Origin: Bufo bufo
Lineage: Eukaryota; Chordata; Amphibia; Anura; Bufonidae
NCBI RefSeq assembly: GCF_905171765.1
Contig: NC_053392.1
Span: 102,846,220 to 102,910,219, forward strand
Reading direction: 5' to 3'
Length of the DNA: 64,000 bases
In this document: piece by piece, positions 37,240-47,468 of the stretch
Layout: the number at the start of each line of letters is the position of its first letter
Numbering within the stretch: the stretch's first letter is position 1
Position numbers and translations under genes: made by a program
The notes under the pieces: generated by a model
The model's input: the letters and a program-made list of their open reading frames with translations, nothing else
What the model was told of the DNA's origin: nothing
Databases searched by the model: none

Positions 37240-38130
37240 ACATATGATTTTTGGTTGCTCTATATTACACTTTTTGTGAGGCAAGATAACAAGAAATAGC
37301 TGTTTTGGCACCGTTTTGATTTTTTGTTATTTACAGCATTCATCTGACAGGTTAGATCATGTGATATTTTTATAGACCAGGTTGTCACAGATGCAGCGAT
37401 ACCCAATATGTTTTCTTTTATTTATGTACGTTTTTACACAATGATTTCATTTTTGAAGCAAAAAAAAATCATGTTTTAGTGTTTCCATAGTCTGAGAGCC
37501 ATAATTTTTTCAGTTTTTGGGCGATTACCTTGGGTAGGGTATGATTTTTGCGGGATGAGATGACGTGATGAGTTTTATTGGCACTATTTTGGGGTGCGTG
37601 TGACTTTTTGATCGCTTGCTATTACACTTTTTGTGATGTAAGGTGACAAAAAATAGTTTATTTAGCACAGTTTTTATTTTCAATTTTTACGGTGTTCATC
37701 TGAGGGGTTAGGTCATGTGATATTTTTATAGAGCCGTCGATACAGACGCGTATACTTATGTATACTTTTTTTTATTTATGTAAGTTTTACACAATAACTG
37801 CTTTTTTTAAACAAAAAAAATGATATTTTAGTGTCTCCATATTCTGAGCCATATTTTTTTTTTTTTTTGGGCGATTGTCTCAGGTAGGGGCTCATTTTCT
37901 GCGGGATGAGGTGACGGTTAGATTGGTACTATTTTGGTGGGCAGACGCCTTTTTGATCGCTTGCTGTTGTACTTTTTGTGATGTAAGGTGACAAAAAAAT
38001 GGTTTATTTAGCACAGTTTTTATTTTTTAACGGTGTTCATCTGAGGGGTTAGGTCATGTGATATGTTTATAGAGCCGGTCGATACGGACGCGGAGATACC
38101 TAATATGTATGCTTTTTTTTCCCCTATTTT
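37240..38130. repeat. Three diverged tandem copies of about 345 bp
   Basis: Shared landmarks are TTTTTGATCGCTTGCT, GACAAAAAAT, GGTGTTCATCTGAGGGGTTA, GGTCATGTGATAT, and an A/T stretch with ACACAAT. Copies begin near 37240, 37590 and 37935; the first is the most diverged. Confidence 0.65.
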
Positions 38131-38295
38131 TTACCAATTTTTTTTAACTTTATTTGGGGAAAATGACGTTTTTGTTTATTTTTACTTGAAACTTTTAATT
38201 TTGTTTGGGGAAAACTATATTTAAAAAAAAAAAAATTTTTCACTTTATTTTTTGTCCCACTTTGGGACTTGAACTTTTGGGGGTCTAATCCTTTA

Positions 38296-38399
38296 CAATG
38301 CATTCCAATACTTCTGTATTGGAATGCATTGGCTGTATGAGTAATACTGTGTGTATTACTCATACAGCTTCCGGCCTGTGAGATCTGGATCTCACAGGC
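38296..38399. repeat. Three consecutive perfect hairpins
   Basis: CAATGCATTCCAATAC pairs with 38316-38331; GCTGTATGAGTAATAC at 38332-38347 pairs with 38353-38368; GCCTGTGAGATC at 38374-38385 pairs with 38388-38399. Stems are 16, 16 and 12 bp with loops of 2-5 bases. Confidence 0.85.
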
Positions 38400-38429
38400 T
38401 TGTCACAGGAAGGTAGCGCGATGCCTTCC

Positions 38430-38650
38430 TAAGGCCTCATGCACACGACCGTTGTGTGCATCCGTGGCCGTTGTTCCGTTTATCCGTTTTTTTTTTCGCG
38501 GACCCATTGACTTTCAATGGGTCCGTGGAAAAATCGGAAAATGCACCGTTTGGCTTCCACGTCCGTGATCCGTTTTTCCAGTCCGTGAAAAAAATATGAC
38601 CTGTCCTATTTTTTTCACGGACAACGGTTCACGGACCCATTCAAGTCAAT
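38430..38650. mobile_element. Harbinger-type MITE, right end lost
   Basis: TAA then GGCCTCATGCACACGACCG; same subfamily as 50245-52429 (both have TTGACTTTCAATGGGTCCGT). The sequence stops matching after TTCAAGTCAATG at about 38650 and runs into the piggyBac relic. Confidence 0.7.
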
Positions 38651-38659
38651 GTAGATAAG

Positions 38660-39150
38660 CACAAACCGGCTAATGTAGATAAGCACAAACCGGTCTTTGT
38701 GACAGACTATAAAAAAATGTATGGGAGGTGTAGACCTCTTGGACCAGGCTCTTCAACCCTACCTGGTGTAGCGAAAAAAACAGGGCCTGGTATAAAAAGG
38801 TAGCAATCTATCTCATTCAGGTAGCATCTATAATGGTTTTGATTTATTTAAAAAGGCCCAAGGAACACCCAGCTTCCTTAAGTTCCAGGTGAAGGTGGTT
38901 GAGAGTCTCCTGCTTGAGTCCCCCCACACCTGGACAAGCCTTCAAATCTGAGGATGTTCAAAGGCTATGAGAATGCCACTATCTTTGCCCTGCCACCGCC
39001 ACCCAGAAATATCCTCAAAAAAGATGCAGAGTGTGTAGCAAACATGGAAGAAGGCGGGATACCTGCTTTTACTGCCCCAGTTGCCCATCACAACCAGGCC
39101 TCTGTAATTACCCTTGTTTTGAAACGTACCATACGGTTTCCAATTATTAA
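38660..39150 (+). pseudogene. piggyBac-family transposase relic, C-terminal part
   Basis: piggyBac transposases cut and paste elements at TTAA. Read across frameshifts, 38690-38850 encodes remains of the conserved GGVDLLDQ and WYKKVAIYLIQVA motifs. The frame from 38971 to the TAA at 39148-39150 is open and encodes the Cys-rich DNA-binding end: KRCRVCSKHGRRRDT, YCPSCPSQPGLC and YPCFETYHT, the usual CxxC...CxxC pattern of the PGBD type. At least two frameshifts and an in-frame TGA just upstream (38968-38970) break it. An unrelated open frame over the same bases is a shadow. A 24-bp duplication (AATGTAGATAAGCACAAACC) lies at 38648-38693. Confidence 0.8.
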
Positions 39151-40525
39151 TTTAATACTGTTGTGGAAATTTTATTAGGATGTGTTTCTAATATATTGTG
39201 TATTGTCATCATGTCTCTCAGTGTCAGGGTAAACCATTGGAGTGGATATCTTCCTGTGTATGTCCTGTCACAGCTGCTGGGCGCAGAGGTCTCCGTCGGC
39301 GAATGGTCCATGTGCTAAGCACTGGGCTGTGGGCTGTGGGCGACTGATGTGTTTAGCAGAGCAGTGTTTTGTTGGCTGATGTATGGACGCCGGCTAGGGC
39401 CCCCACGCAAGACGCAGATTTATTGGTTTGGCGTGGATACATTTGTTAGGAGAACGATATATGAAAGGAACGTGCGTTTGTTGTCTCTAGTGCGCCTGAT
39501 CAGCCGCTGGAGATAATGACGTTGTCCTGTAAATAAACATGCATGAGGATCATAGTAACTTTATCTGGCATTGATCACTGAGCAAGGCTGGTTAAAGTTG
39601 GCTCCAGTGGTTATAGGATACATGTTTGTTAGCTGGCTATGTTATTCTAAATGATGATGTCTTGTCTTCCTATGTCATCACTTCCTGTATGTCATCACTT
39701 CCTGTATCCTTGTTACATGAAGTAAGTGGTCGGGTGATGGGCCAGCCCCTTTTCTATTGTTACTGTGACTAAATAAAAGGTGAGCAGACTTTGGAGGGGG
39801 GTGCTAAGCAAGAGTTCAACATGAAAACATCTTTGACTGCGGTTGAGAGATTTGCCTGTCCTTACACAAAGTCTGATGAGAGCGGATTTCTACTATTAAT
39901 ATTTCTACAACAATACCAAAAAAGTGGGTGGGGGATCTTTTCAGGAAGTCAATTTATTCTTATTTTCTTTATTTGTGGGCTTTCCAAGGAGAGAAGGATC
40001 CTTTTTGGACAGGCTGTGGAGCATATTTTTTTTCAGACAGTGAAAAAAATGTTACCACTTATTTCTTCAATTCATTCCAGGACTTGATCACTCACAAACT
40101 AATTTTATAAAAGCAGTTTACTCTGCAGAAGCCCACATCTGTCCATTCCAGAATGTGAACCCCCACAAAAGTCCTTGGTCACAAAAAAACATTAGCCCGT
40201 TTTTGCTGGGCAAACAATGCTGTCTATGCCACCCCTGTATTTTAGCGGTCATGTGGTTCTTGCATTTTATTAATAATTTTCAGGTCCCACCGAAACTATC
40301 CAGGTTATGATTGCCCAAATAAAAGGAGGCCATTGATTACCCTTCTGATGGAATAATTCCTAAATCTCTACATTCCAGATATGAATTTATTAGTGGATGA
40401 ATTTTTAAAGGTCCTCATTTTCATTTTAAATTGTTAATTCCATTCACATTACTGTATCATGATATGGGCATGATAATTTTCTATGTGGAAGGTCTTTAAT
40501 GATTGACTTGTTCCTCATCAGTACA
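39151..40525. other. No gene recognised
   Basis: Unclassified DNA. A 17-bp direct duplication (ATGTCATCACTTCCTGT) lies at about 39675-39710. The frame at 39791-40087 resembles no family I know. No second end of the piggyBac relic was found. Confidence 0.35.
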
Positions 40526-40682
40526 CTAAGGGCTAGGGATCGACCGATATTGATTTTTTAGGGCCGATACCGATAATTTGTGAACTTTCAGGCCGATAGC
40601 CGATAATTTATACCGATATTCTGGGAATTTTCATTTTTGAGAAAAAAAATAAAATTCCTACACAAATCTGCTGAAAATTAAT

Positions 40683-40792
40683 TTGTGGTCAGGACCTAAA
40701 CGAGTGGAAGATGCCCAACCACCACCCCCCTACCTAATTGGCCTGAGGTGTGCCTTGGCCTCACTAGGTCGGTATGCCTGAAAAAGGGGGCA
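40683..40792 (-). repeat. Ngaro split direct repeat B2
   Basis: 110 bp beginning TTGTGGTCAGGACCTAAACG on the + strand. Same sequence as B1 at 41007-41116. Confidence 0.92.
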
Positions 40793-40848
40793 TACCCTGA
40801 ATGTGATGGTTGAATGACTGAATGAAGAATGGGAATGGGTGGGCAGGG

Positions 40849-41006
40849 GACGTCCGAATGCCGACGTGCTGCCTGGGAGAGCCAGACTGCTTAAGACAGG
40901 TACCGGCCCCTCCCACAAATCCAGGCTGCCTGGGAGAGCCAGACTGCTTAAGACAGGTACCGGCCCCTCCCACAAATCCAGGCTAGCCTGCGGCCAGCCT
41001 TAACAC
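40849..41006 (-). repeat. Ngaro split direct repeat A2
   Basis: 158 bp beginning GACGTCCGAATGCCGACGTG on the + strand and ending GCCAGCCTTAACAC. It contains a tandem duplication of about 57 bp (GCTGCCTGGGAGAGCCAGAC). Matches A1 at 45408-45565. Confidence 0.92.
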
Positions 41007-41116
41007 TTGTGGTCAGGACCTAAACGAGTGGAAGATGCCCAACCACCACCCCCCTACCTAATTGGCCTGAGGTGTGCCTTGGCCTCACTAGGTCGGTATG
41101 CCTGAAAAAGGGGGCA
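41007..41116 (-). repeat. Ngaro split direct repeat B1
   Basis: Copy of B2, directly joined to A2 at 41006/41007 (TTAACAC then TTGTGG). In this element class the B1-A2 junction mirrors the circular intermediate used for integration. Confidence 0.92.
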
Positions 41117-41158
41117 AAACCCACCAGTGAGGGAAGGATAGGCCTGAGGTGCTAGGTG

Positions 41159-42086
41159 CTACTCTGCCAATGTACTGAATGCTTGGACCAGCTCCGCTTG
41201 TGGCTCCGGGATATACCGTACAAAGCACCCCGAGCGCCAGCGCCTCAAGTGTTTAATGATATGCACAGGGACTCCATGCTTGGACGCTGCGGATGCCGCA
41301 CCGATGCGGAAAGAATGCCCCGAGAATTGAGCCGGATTCAATCCTACACTGGTCAACAGGATGCGAATATGTTTGATGAACTGGCTGGACGTCAGTGGAC
41401 CAACAGGGAATGGAAGTAATGGGTCGGTGGGGCTGTGAAGACTAAGGGCCAGCAAGAGGTTGTCCAAGACTGTCACTGGACACCATGCGTTTGTGGTCTG
41501 GAAGAACTTAACTACATGGCCGGGACCTACCTGCCTTGATTTGTTGTGAGGCAACTGCAAATGAGTTACTGCCCATCCTGACTAAATCTCCCTTGCGGAG
41601 AGCCACCGCCCCTTGTCTGGCCTGTGTCACTTCACCTGGTCTTAAAAACCCGTAAAACGCCAAGTACATCGCCGCCTTGATCACCAGGCTGGGAAGGACT
41701 CTGAATGGTGAGAATGTGAGAACTTCCGACAGGCTACGAAACGTGTCCCCCTTAATAGGTCGACGGACCGACTTGACCGTGACCTGGCTCTTTTGAATGC
41801 CTCTGAGGATGGCCTTGATCGGGTGAGCTGAAAATATAGAGGGTCTGTCTGGCTCTTGAAGTGCCAAAAAATGCTGCACCCCAGCCAAATATAGCCTAAT
41901 GGTGTTGTAGGATAAAGCCAATACCGAATGACAATAAGGCACGAAAGCCACCATATACTTGACCTGACCTGTGTCACCTCTAGGATATGCCAACTTAAAG
42001 TTCGAAAAAACCACCCACGCTCGGCGGTACGACCGCAACGTACTGGCCGACAAAGACTTGGTAATGAGTGAACTGGCGACCACCAT
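41159..42086 (-). pseudogene. Ngaro tyrosine recombinase, one frameshift
   Basis: Integrase-like DNA recombinase. The first open part, 42086-41508 (192 codons), has a SAM-like N-terminal domain (SASTLRSYRRAW... NTIRLYLAGVQHF) and the first catalytic Arg in YLAFYGFLRPGEV (residue 149, near 41642). The frame shifts in the 41510-41560 overlap and continues to 41159, where GHSFRIGAASAA carries the His-x-x-Arg pair and RRWRSGCFVRYI ends with the nucleophilic Tyr (near 41215). All four catalytic residues (R-H-R-Y) remain, so only the shift separates it from an intact frame of about 310 residues. It lies just after the RNase H region, as usual in Ngaro. Confidence 0.9.
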
Positions 42087-42092
42087 CAGAGT

Positions 42093-43678
42093 CTAATCCA
42101 AGACCAGCAGCCGCCAGTCCGATACCGGGGTGCCCACTGAGTCTGCTTCTGGGTTCTGTAAGAAAAAGCGAGAAAAATCAAAACGAGATAAAGCATCAGC
42201 TGCAACGTTGCTGACCCCGTCCAAAAACCGGGCATGAAAATGAAACCCCTGTTCCAGAGCTATCCAGGTCAATCTACGCATGAAAGACATGATAAGTAAC
42301 GATTTAGATCTGCCCTTGTTAATGATCTCTGCGGTCGCCATGTTGTCAGTGTGGAAAACCACCGTGTGACCCGACCACCTATGCCCCCAGACTATAGCAG
42401 CTGCTACGATAGGATAGATCTCGAACAATGCCGATATCTGAGAAAACCCCGGCAACTGTAGCACGTGTGTGGGCCATGAGCCGGCGAACCAATGTGAGCC
42501 AATATGGCCGCGAAACCTACCGAGGCAGCTGCGTCTGAAAATACGTGTGGAGAATCAGAAGTGGCCCTCGGAATAAACATGGAAATGCCGTTCCACCCAC
42601 TGAGAAATCTGTCCCACATGAACAGATCTTCTCGGGCGTTCGCATTAAGATGCACTGATGCGTCCAAATCACTGGTCTGTTGTAATAAGACTAGCAATCT
42701 TGAAATGAATGATCTACCCTGAGGAATGATCCTCATGGCAAAGTATAACATGCCCAACAGAGACTGCAATTCTCTCTTGGTGCAAACCTGAGACATGAGC
42801 AAGGAACGGACACCTGATTTGATTCTGTCGCGTTTGTCTTGTGGCCGACTGGCTGACATGGCACGTGAATCCAGAGAGATCCCCAAGAACGTGACAACCT
42901 GCGCAGGCCCTTCTGTTTTGTGTTCGGCCACTGGAATGTTTAACTCCTTGAAGACCTGCAAGAGAACCTGCAAGTCAACAGGTGCCTGTGAGGGTTCTTC
43001 GATCAACAGAAAATCATCCAGGTAGTGAATGACATTCTGGCAACCCTGTTCCAACAAAATCCATTCCAGTGCCTGCGCTAACCTGTCAAACAGACTGGGG
43101 ATGCTCTAGGAACCAAACGTCAACTTGGTGGTGAAATAGTACGCATCTCTCCATTTGATGCCATGCCACTGCCAGAGAGATGGGCTAATGGGCAGCAGTT
43201 TGAACGCATCAGAGACATCTGCTTTGGACAGCCAAGCCCCCATGCCTGTCTGAAGAATGACCTGGATAGCCTGGTCTATGGAAGTATACTTCAAGGAAAA
43301 TTCCTCGGACGGAATCAACGAGTTGAGACTAGGAACGTGGGAAGAATGTGGAGCAGACAAATCATAAATCAAACGAAATTTATTGGAATATTTTCCCTGC
43401 ACCACCCCCACCGGGCTCACCCTCCAAGTGCAGAAAAGAGGGGACTGGAAAGGACCAATGATGAAACCCTTGTCCAGCTCAACTGCCAAGAGTGAATCCA
43501 CCAGACCAGCATGTTTAGAAGCCGACTGCAAGTTGGGGCATTCATGAGTCTGCTGGGGCAAGGTGATGAGCCCAGTGTGAAATCCCCGTGAAAACCCTTC
43601 CACCAGGAATGTACGGAACGGCTGAACCGGATGAAGCCGCAGCAGCTGGTCTAGTGCCTCCACATTCACCCGGCTCAG
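42093..43678 (-). pseudogene. Ngaro reverse transcriptase-RNase H, one stop and one frameshift
   Basis: Polymerase that copies the element RNA. On the - strand, 43678-43109 encodes the RT fingers and palm: DKGFIIGPFQSPLFC, FRLIYDLSAPHSS, WLSKADVSDAFKLLPI (first catalytic Asp). A single in-frame TAG at about 43106-43108 (after TFGS) interrupts; the same frame then runs to 42404 with the YLDDFLLIEE catalytic box, a thumb and the RNase H start HVFSDAAASVGFAAIL (Asp). A shift near 42470 moves to the frame 42464-42093, with LFEIYPIVAAAIVWG (Glu), VVFHTDNMATAEIIN (Asp) and NVAADALSR. All main catalytic residues survive. A TGA at 43679-43681 separates it from the gag remnant in the same frame. Confidence 0.9.
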
Positions 43679-43820
43679 TCACGCCGGCTTCAATGTGCAG
43701 ACTGTGACCGGATGTGCCCTAAAACATGTGGCACAGACATGCAGGAGCCTGCACTGGCTGAAGTTGCAGATGGCGTAGACCACTGCAAACAACACAACAA
43801 ACACCACAAAACAACAACAA
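43679..43820 (-). pseudogene. Ngaro gag remnant: C-terminal zinc-finger part
   Basis: Same frame as RT, directly upstream. It encodes CNFSQCRLLHVCATCFRAHP followed by VTVC (43768-43697), a Cys/His pattern like the C-terminal nucleic-acid-binding part of DIRS/Ngaro gag proteins. The rest of gag is absent: the - strand reading is cut by a homopolymer tract of about 42 bases (A on the + strand, 43821-43862), which gives a meaningless poly-Phe stretch in translation. Assignment rests on the position and spacing of Cys/His residues. Confidence 0.6.
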
Positions 43821-43866
<46 letters not shown>

Positions 43867-43910
43867 TTAACCCTACGACCTGCTGCCCGTAAGCTGACAA
43901 ACAAGATGAC

Positions 43911-45062
43911 GGAATCTAAGCCCCTCCCCTTCCCCCCCCCCCAGCAGCGTGAAACGATTGAACGAAAAGCCTTCGAGGCTGACAGGGAGTATGATAGTCG
44001 TTTCCACCGACGTATGAAGCGAGCCCGAGTTTGTGTGAATCTGTGACGTGGTAGATTAATTAAAAACGAATACTGCGGGCTAAAGAACCTACAGACGTGG
44101 TAGGTGATGTATGTAAGTATAGGATTTGTGGAAAACAGACCGTATGACGTATGACACTAGTCTACGAGATGAAACGGGGTGTGTATGTCGTGCGAGCGTG
44201 TAGCTGTATTGGCGGATGTAACTATGCTAGAGGTGTATGGATGAAGCTTGGTGGATAAAGGTTTTTTTTTTTTTTTTTTTTCTTTATTTGAACAACCCAC
44301 TTTTTTTTTTTTTTACTTTATTTAACAATCCACTTGTACCCTTTTTTTTTTTTTTTTTTTTGTCAAACTGCCTGATGTGCGAACTATGTGTCTAAGGTAT
44401 GTATGTAGTGTATGATGAGTGTCAAACATGTGCACAAGCAGCAACCTTGTAAGTAATCAACTCAGTAATGGCACCAGGACCCAGCTAACGGAATCTAAGC
44501 CCCTCCCCTTCCCCCCAGCAGCGTGAAACGATTGAACGAAAAGCCTTCGAGGCTGACAGGGAGTATGATAGTCGTTTCCACTGACGTATGAAGCGAGCCC
44601 GAGTTTGTGTGAATCTGTGACGTGGCAGATTAATTAAAAACGAATACTGCGGGCTAAAGAACCTACAGACGTGGTAGGTGATGTATGTAAGTATAGGATT
44701 TGTGGAAAACAGACCGTATGACACTAGTCTACGAGATGAAACGGGGTGTGTATGTCGTGCGAGCGTGTAGCTGTATTGGCGGATGTACCTATGCTAGAGG
44801 TGTATGGATGAAGCTTGGTGGATAAAGGTTTTTTTTTTTTTTTTTTTCTTTATTTGAACAACCCACATTTTTATTTTTTTTTTTAACTTTATTTAACAAT
44901 CCACTTGTACCCTTTTTTTTTTTTTTTTTTTTTCCGTCAAACTGCCTGATGTGCGAACTATGTGTCTAAGGTATGTATGTAGTGTATGTGATGAGTGTCA
45001 AACATGTGCACAAGCAGCAACCTTGTAAGTAATCAACTCAGTAATGGCACCAGGACCCAGCT
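43911..45062 (-). repeat. Tandem duplication of about 579 bp in the Ngaro leader
   Basis: GGAATCTAAGCCCCTCCCCT begins at 43911 and again at 44490. The copies are nearly identical apart from homopolymer lengths and a 7-10 base indel (CCGTATGACGTATGACAC versus CCGTATGACAC). Each ends near CAGTAATGGCACCAGGACCC. Each contains several long T-runs. The block lies where gag would be expected, between A1 and the gag remnant, and holds no convincing coding frame. Confidence 0.88.
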
Positions 45063-45407
45063 GCCAGAGTTTAACCTGCTGAGCCCAGATGACTCGCAGC
45101 CCCTGTATGAACTTAGACACAGGTTACGCTGAGACAGGCAATGAGCTCCAACTATGTGACAATGCTGCCCATTGGTGCCAAAACTTGAATTGCATGTGCC
45201 TGAACGCAGTGAGGAGAAGCGATCCTCCGGCACACTTCCCCCTCTCTACACACCCTCCTACCCTCCTCCACGTTGCCACGCTCCCCAAACAGTTATCATG
45301 GAAAACGACCTGAACAGCTTGCAGACTGAAGTGAAAGGTACACCCGGCTTCTCTGACATCCGACTCGTGCAGGACGCTTGCTGATGACGTCACACCGGGA
45401 AGTAGCA

Positions 45408-45565
45408 GACGTCCGAATGCCGACGTGCTGCCTGGGAGAGCCAGACTGCTTAAGACAGGTACCGGCCCCTCCCACAAATCCAGGCTGCCTGGGAGAGCCA
45501 GACTGCTTAAGACAGGTACCGGCCCCTCCCACAAATCCAGGCTAGCCTGCGGCCAGCCTTAACAC
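45408..45565 (-). repeat. Ngaro split direct repeat A1
   Basis: 158 bp equal to A2 (40849-41006), marking the 5' end of the retrotransposon on the - strand. Followed on the + strand by ATGTTTATTGTTAATGTG of the hAT host, itself duplicated (GTTTATTGTTAATGTG twice, 45568-45615). Confidence 0.92.
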
Positions 45566-46045
45566 ATGTTTATTGTTAATGTGTATTTTTTTGTTTATTG
45601 TTAATGTGTATTTTTTTTTTCTAAGTCTTTTTCATTTATACTTAATATTTTAGTGTTTTTTTTTTTTTTTACTAACTTTTAGCCCCCTTAGGGACTAGAA
45701 CCCTTGTCCTATTCCCCCTGATAGATCTCTATCAGGGTGAATAGGAGCTCACACTGTCCCTGCTGCTCTGTGCATAGTGCACACAGCAGCATGGAGCTTA
45801 CCATGGCAGCCAGGGCTTCAATAGTGTCCTGGCTGCCATGGTAACCGATCGGAGCCCCAGGCTTACACAGCTGGGGCTCCGATCGGAGGAGCAGGGGAGA
45901 GGGGATCCTGTGGCCACTGCCACCAATGAGTAATACTGGGGGGGGGGGGGCGCACTGCGCCACCAATGTTTTTACTATTGGCCGGGATTGGGGTGGGGGC
46001 GCACTGCGCCACCAATGATTAATACTGGGGGGGGGGGGGCGCACT

Positions 46046-46287
46046 GCGCCACCAATGAAGATAAGTCTCTCAATCATTCATATACAGGAGGCGGGAGCTG
46101 GCTGCAGAATCACATAGCCGGCTCCCGACCTCTATGAGCGGTAGCTGCGATCCGAGGCACCTGAGGAGTTAACTACCGCGGATCACAGCTATCGCTCATA
46201 GAGGTCGGGAGTCGGCTATGTGATTCTGCAGCCAGCTCCCGCCTCCTGTATATGAATGAATGAAAGGCTTATCTTCATTGGTGGCGC
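46046..46287. repeat. Long hairpin within the hAT MITE
   Basis: GCGCCACCAATGAAGATAAG on the left pairs with CTTATCTTCATTGGTGGCGC on the right; inner arms GGAGGCGGGAGCTGGCTGCA and complement continue to a loop near 46165. Arms are about 110 bp with few mismatches. Confidence 0.85.
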
Positions 46288-46550
46288 AGCGGCCACAGCC
46301 CCTCCCCTCCTCTTGTCTCCTCTCCTGCTATTGGCGGCAGCAGCAGAATCACAGGGGGAGGGAGACCCTGCTTCCTTCTCCCCTGTGCTGCGGAGGGAAC
46401 ACAGAACGCGCTGAGAGCAGCGCGTTCTGTGTTCCCCATACGTTATCGGTATATCGGCAAAATAGATGCCGATACCGATAACGTTCAAAATCCTCAATAT
46501 CGGCCGATAATATCGGCCAAACCGATAATCGGTCGATCCCTACTAAGGGC

Positions 46551-47238
46551 TTTATTAAGAATATGTTTTTGGTGGACCTCTTACACCTGACAACATATCT
46601 AGAAATACTGACAGCATTTTTGGGGATTATTGATCCATTACTGTTCCTGTAGATGGTTCTGGACACTGTCCTGTTATATATTCTGTAGGTGATTGGTATT
46701 TTGTGTAAATGGTGGTTTCTACCTTGCTACACAGGAACCTGTTATGGTGCACCACGTTGCTTGGCACAGTTGTCATTCATATAGGGATTGATGGCGCTGA
46801 AGACATTATACGACCAATCAAAATACCTTGTCGTTATAGCCCTACAGGTGTTCTTTCATCTTCTGATCAAACTCAAATTTGCAACATAGTTGGATACATT
46901 TCCTCCATTTTGCCTTTCACTACAGTATAGTTTTTTTCTGCAATAATTTAATATATGTGAGACCAGAAATGCTGTTCAACAGCATCAGAATCAGAAATGT
47001 GTGACAACTGCTTTGTTAACGAGATATGTGCAGACAAATGCCTTTTTAGAAATATGCCTTCACAGCTTCACTTCTCGTCTGTATGCACTACAAAGATACG
47101 AATGTAGCGTATTTCTAAGACAGTAGTAAAGATACCCATTTTCAAATATTTTTTCTCCTGTATTAAAAATTTGAAGAAAACTGTATATATTCATTATTTC
47201 ATCCTATTGAAATTCGGCACACAGAATGCTTACTATAC
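46551..47238. other. No recognised feature
   Basis: This flank and 40380-40525 are the old target region of the hAT insertion. No exon or named repeat. Confidence 0.4.
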
Positions 47239-47468
47239 CACTAGATCAGAGGTGGGCAAACTTTTTGACTTGTGGGCCACAATGGGTTCATATATTGGAC
47301 CCGGGGCCGGACTAAGAGTAGATGGATGGGGCGTTTGTGTGAATTAATATAAATTAAATTCTAATTTCGTAACATTAAAGGTTTAGTTTAATTTAAGGTA
47401 GAAAAGCATAAAAAGAGTTATTGTACAAAACTTTTATGCAATGTATTTCTTTCATAACATCGTATGTA

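Larger units (their letters stand above)
36280..38430. mobile_element. piggyBac-like non-autonomous element, left end only
   Basis: TTAA then CCCCTTAAGGACTCAGCC, the same kind of end as at 48885 and 61312. The body is A/T-rich and has an internal approximate repeat of about 345 bp (TTGTGATGTAAGGTGACAAA at 37631 and 37976, a weaker copy near 37270), then three consecutive perfect hairpins at 38296-38399. The right terminus is not found before a Harbinger-type MITE starts at 38433. Open frames within are not recognisable proteins. Confidence 0.55.
40683..45565 (-). mobile_element. Ngaro-type tyrosine-recombinase retrotransposon (DIRS order)
   Basis: These elements replicate through reverse transcriptase and integrate by a tyrosine recombinase, leaving no target duplication. 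Read on the - strand the order is A1 (45565-45408), gag remnant, RT-RNase H, recombinase, B1 (41116-41007), A2 (41006-40849), B2 (40792-40683): the split direct repeats that define Ngaro/PAT types. A copies are 158 bp each and B copies 110 bp each and look identical or nearly so. B1 and A2 abut directly; 56 bp separate A2 and B2. No duplication flanks the element. Coding parts have two stops and two frameshifts and most of gag is gone. Confidence 0.9.
40526..46550. mobile_element. hAT MITE that received a Ngaro element
   Basis: Ends TAGGGATCGACCGAT at 40534 and ATCGGTCGATCCCTA at 46542 are perfect inverted repeats, and CTAAGGGC is repeated exactly at 40526-40533 and 46543-46550 (8 bp, hAT). 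The element proper is 40534-40682 plus 45566-46542; subterminal CCGATACCGATAA repeats occur at both ends. 45710-46030 contains the GGAGCCCCAG/GGGGCTCCGATCGG module, and 46046-46287 a long hairpin. The middle, 40683-45565, is a retrotransposon. Confidence 0.9.

Noticed and set aside
38954..39178. 74-codon frame starting at 38954 as a gene
   Set aside because: The neighbouring frame encodes the piggyBac Cys-rich domain, so this one is a shadow.
39791..40110. 98-codon frame as a host exon
   Set aside because: No similarity that I recognise, no splice context and no domain; likely chance.
43719..43904. Poly-Phe peptide on the - strand
   Set aside because: It is the translation of a 42-base homopolymer next to the Ngaro gag remnant.
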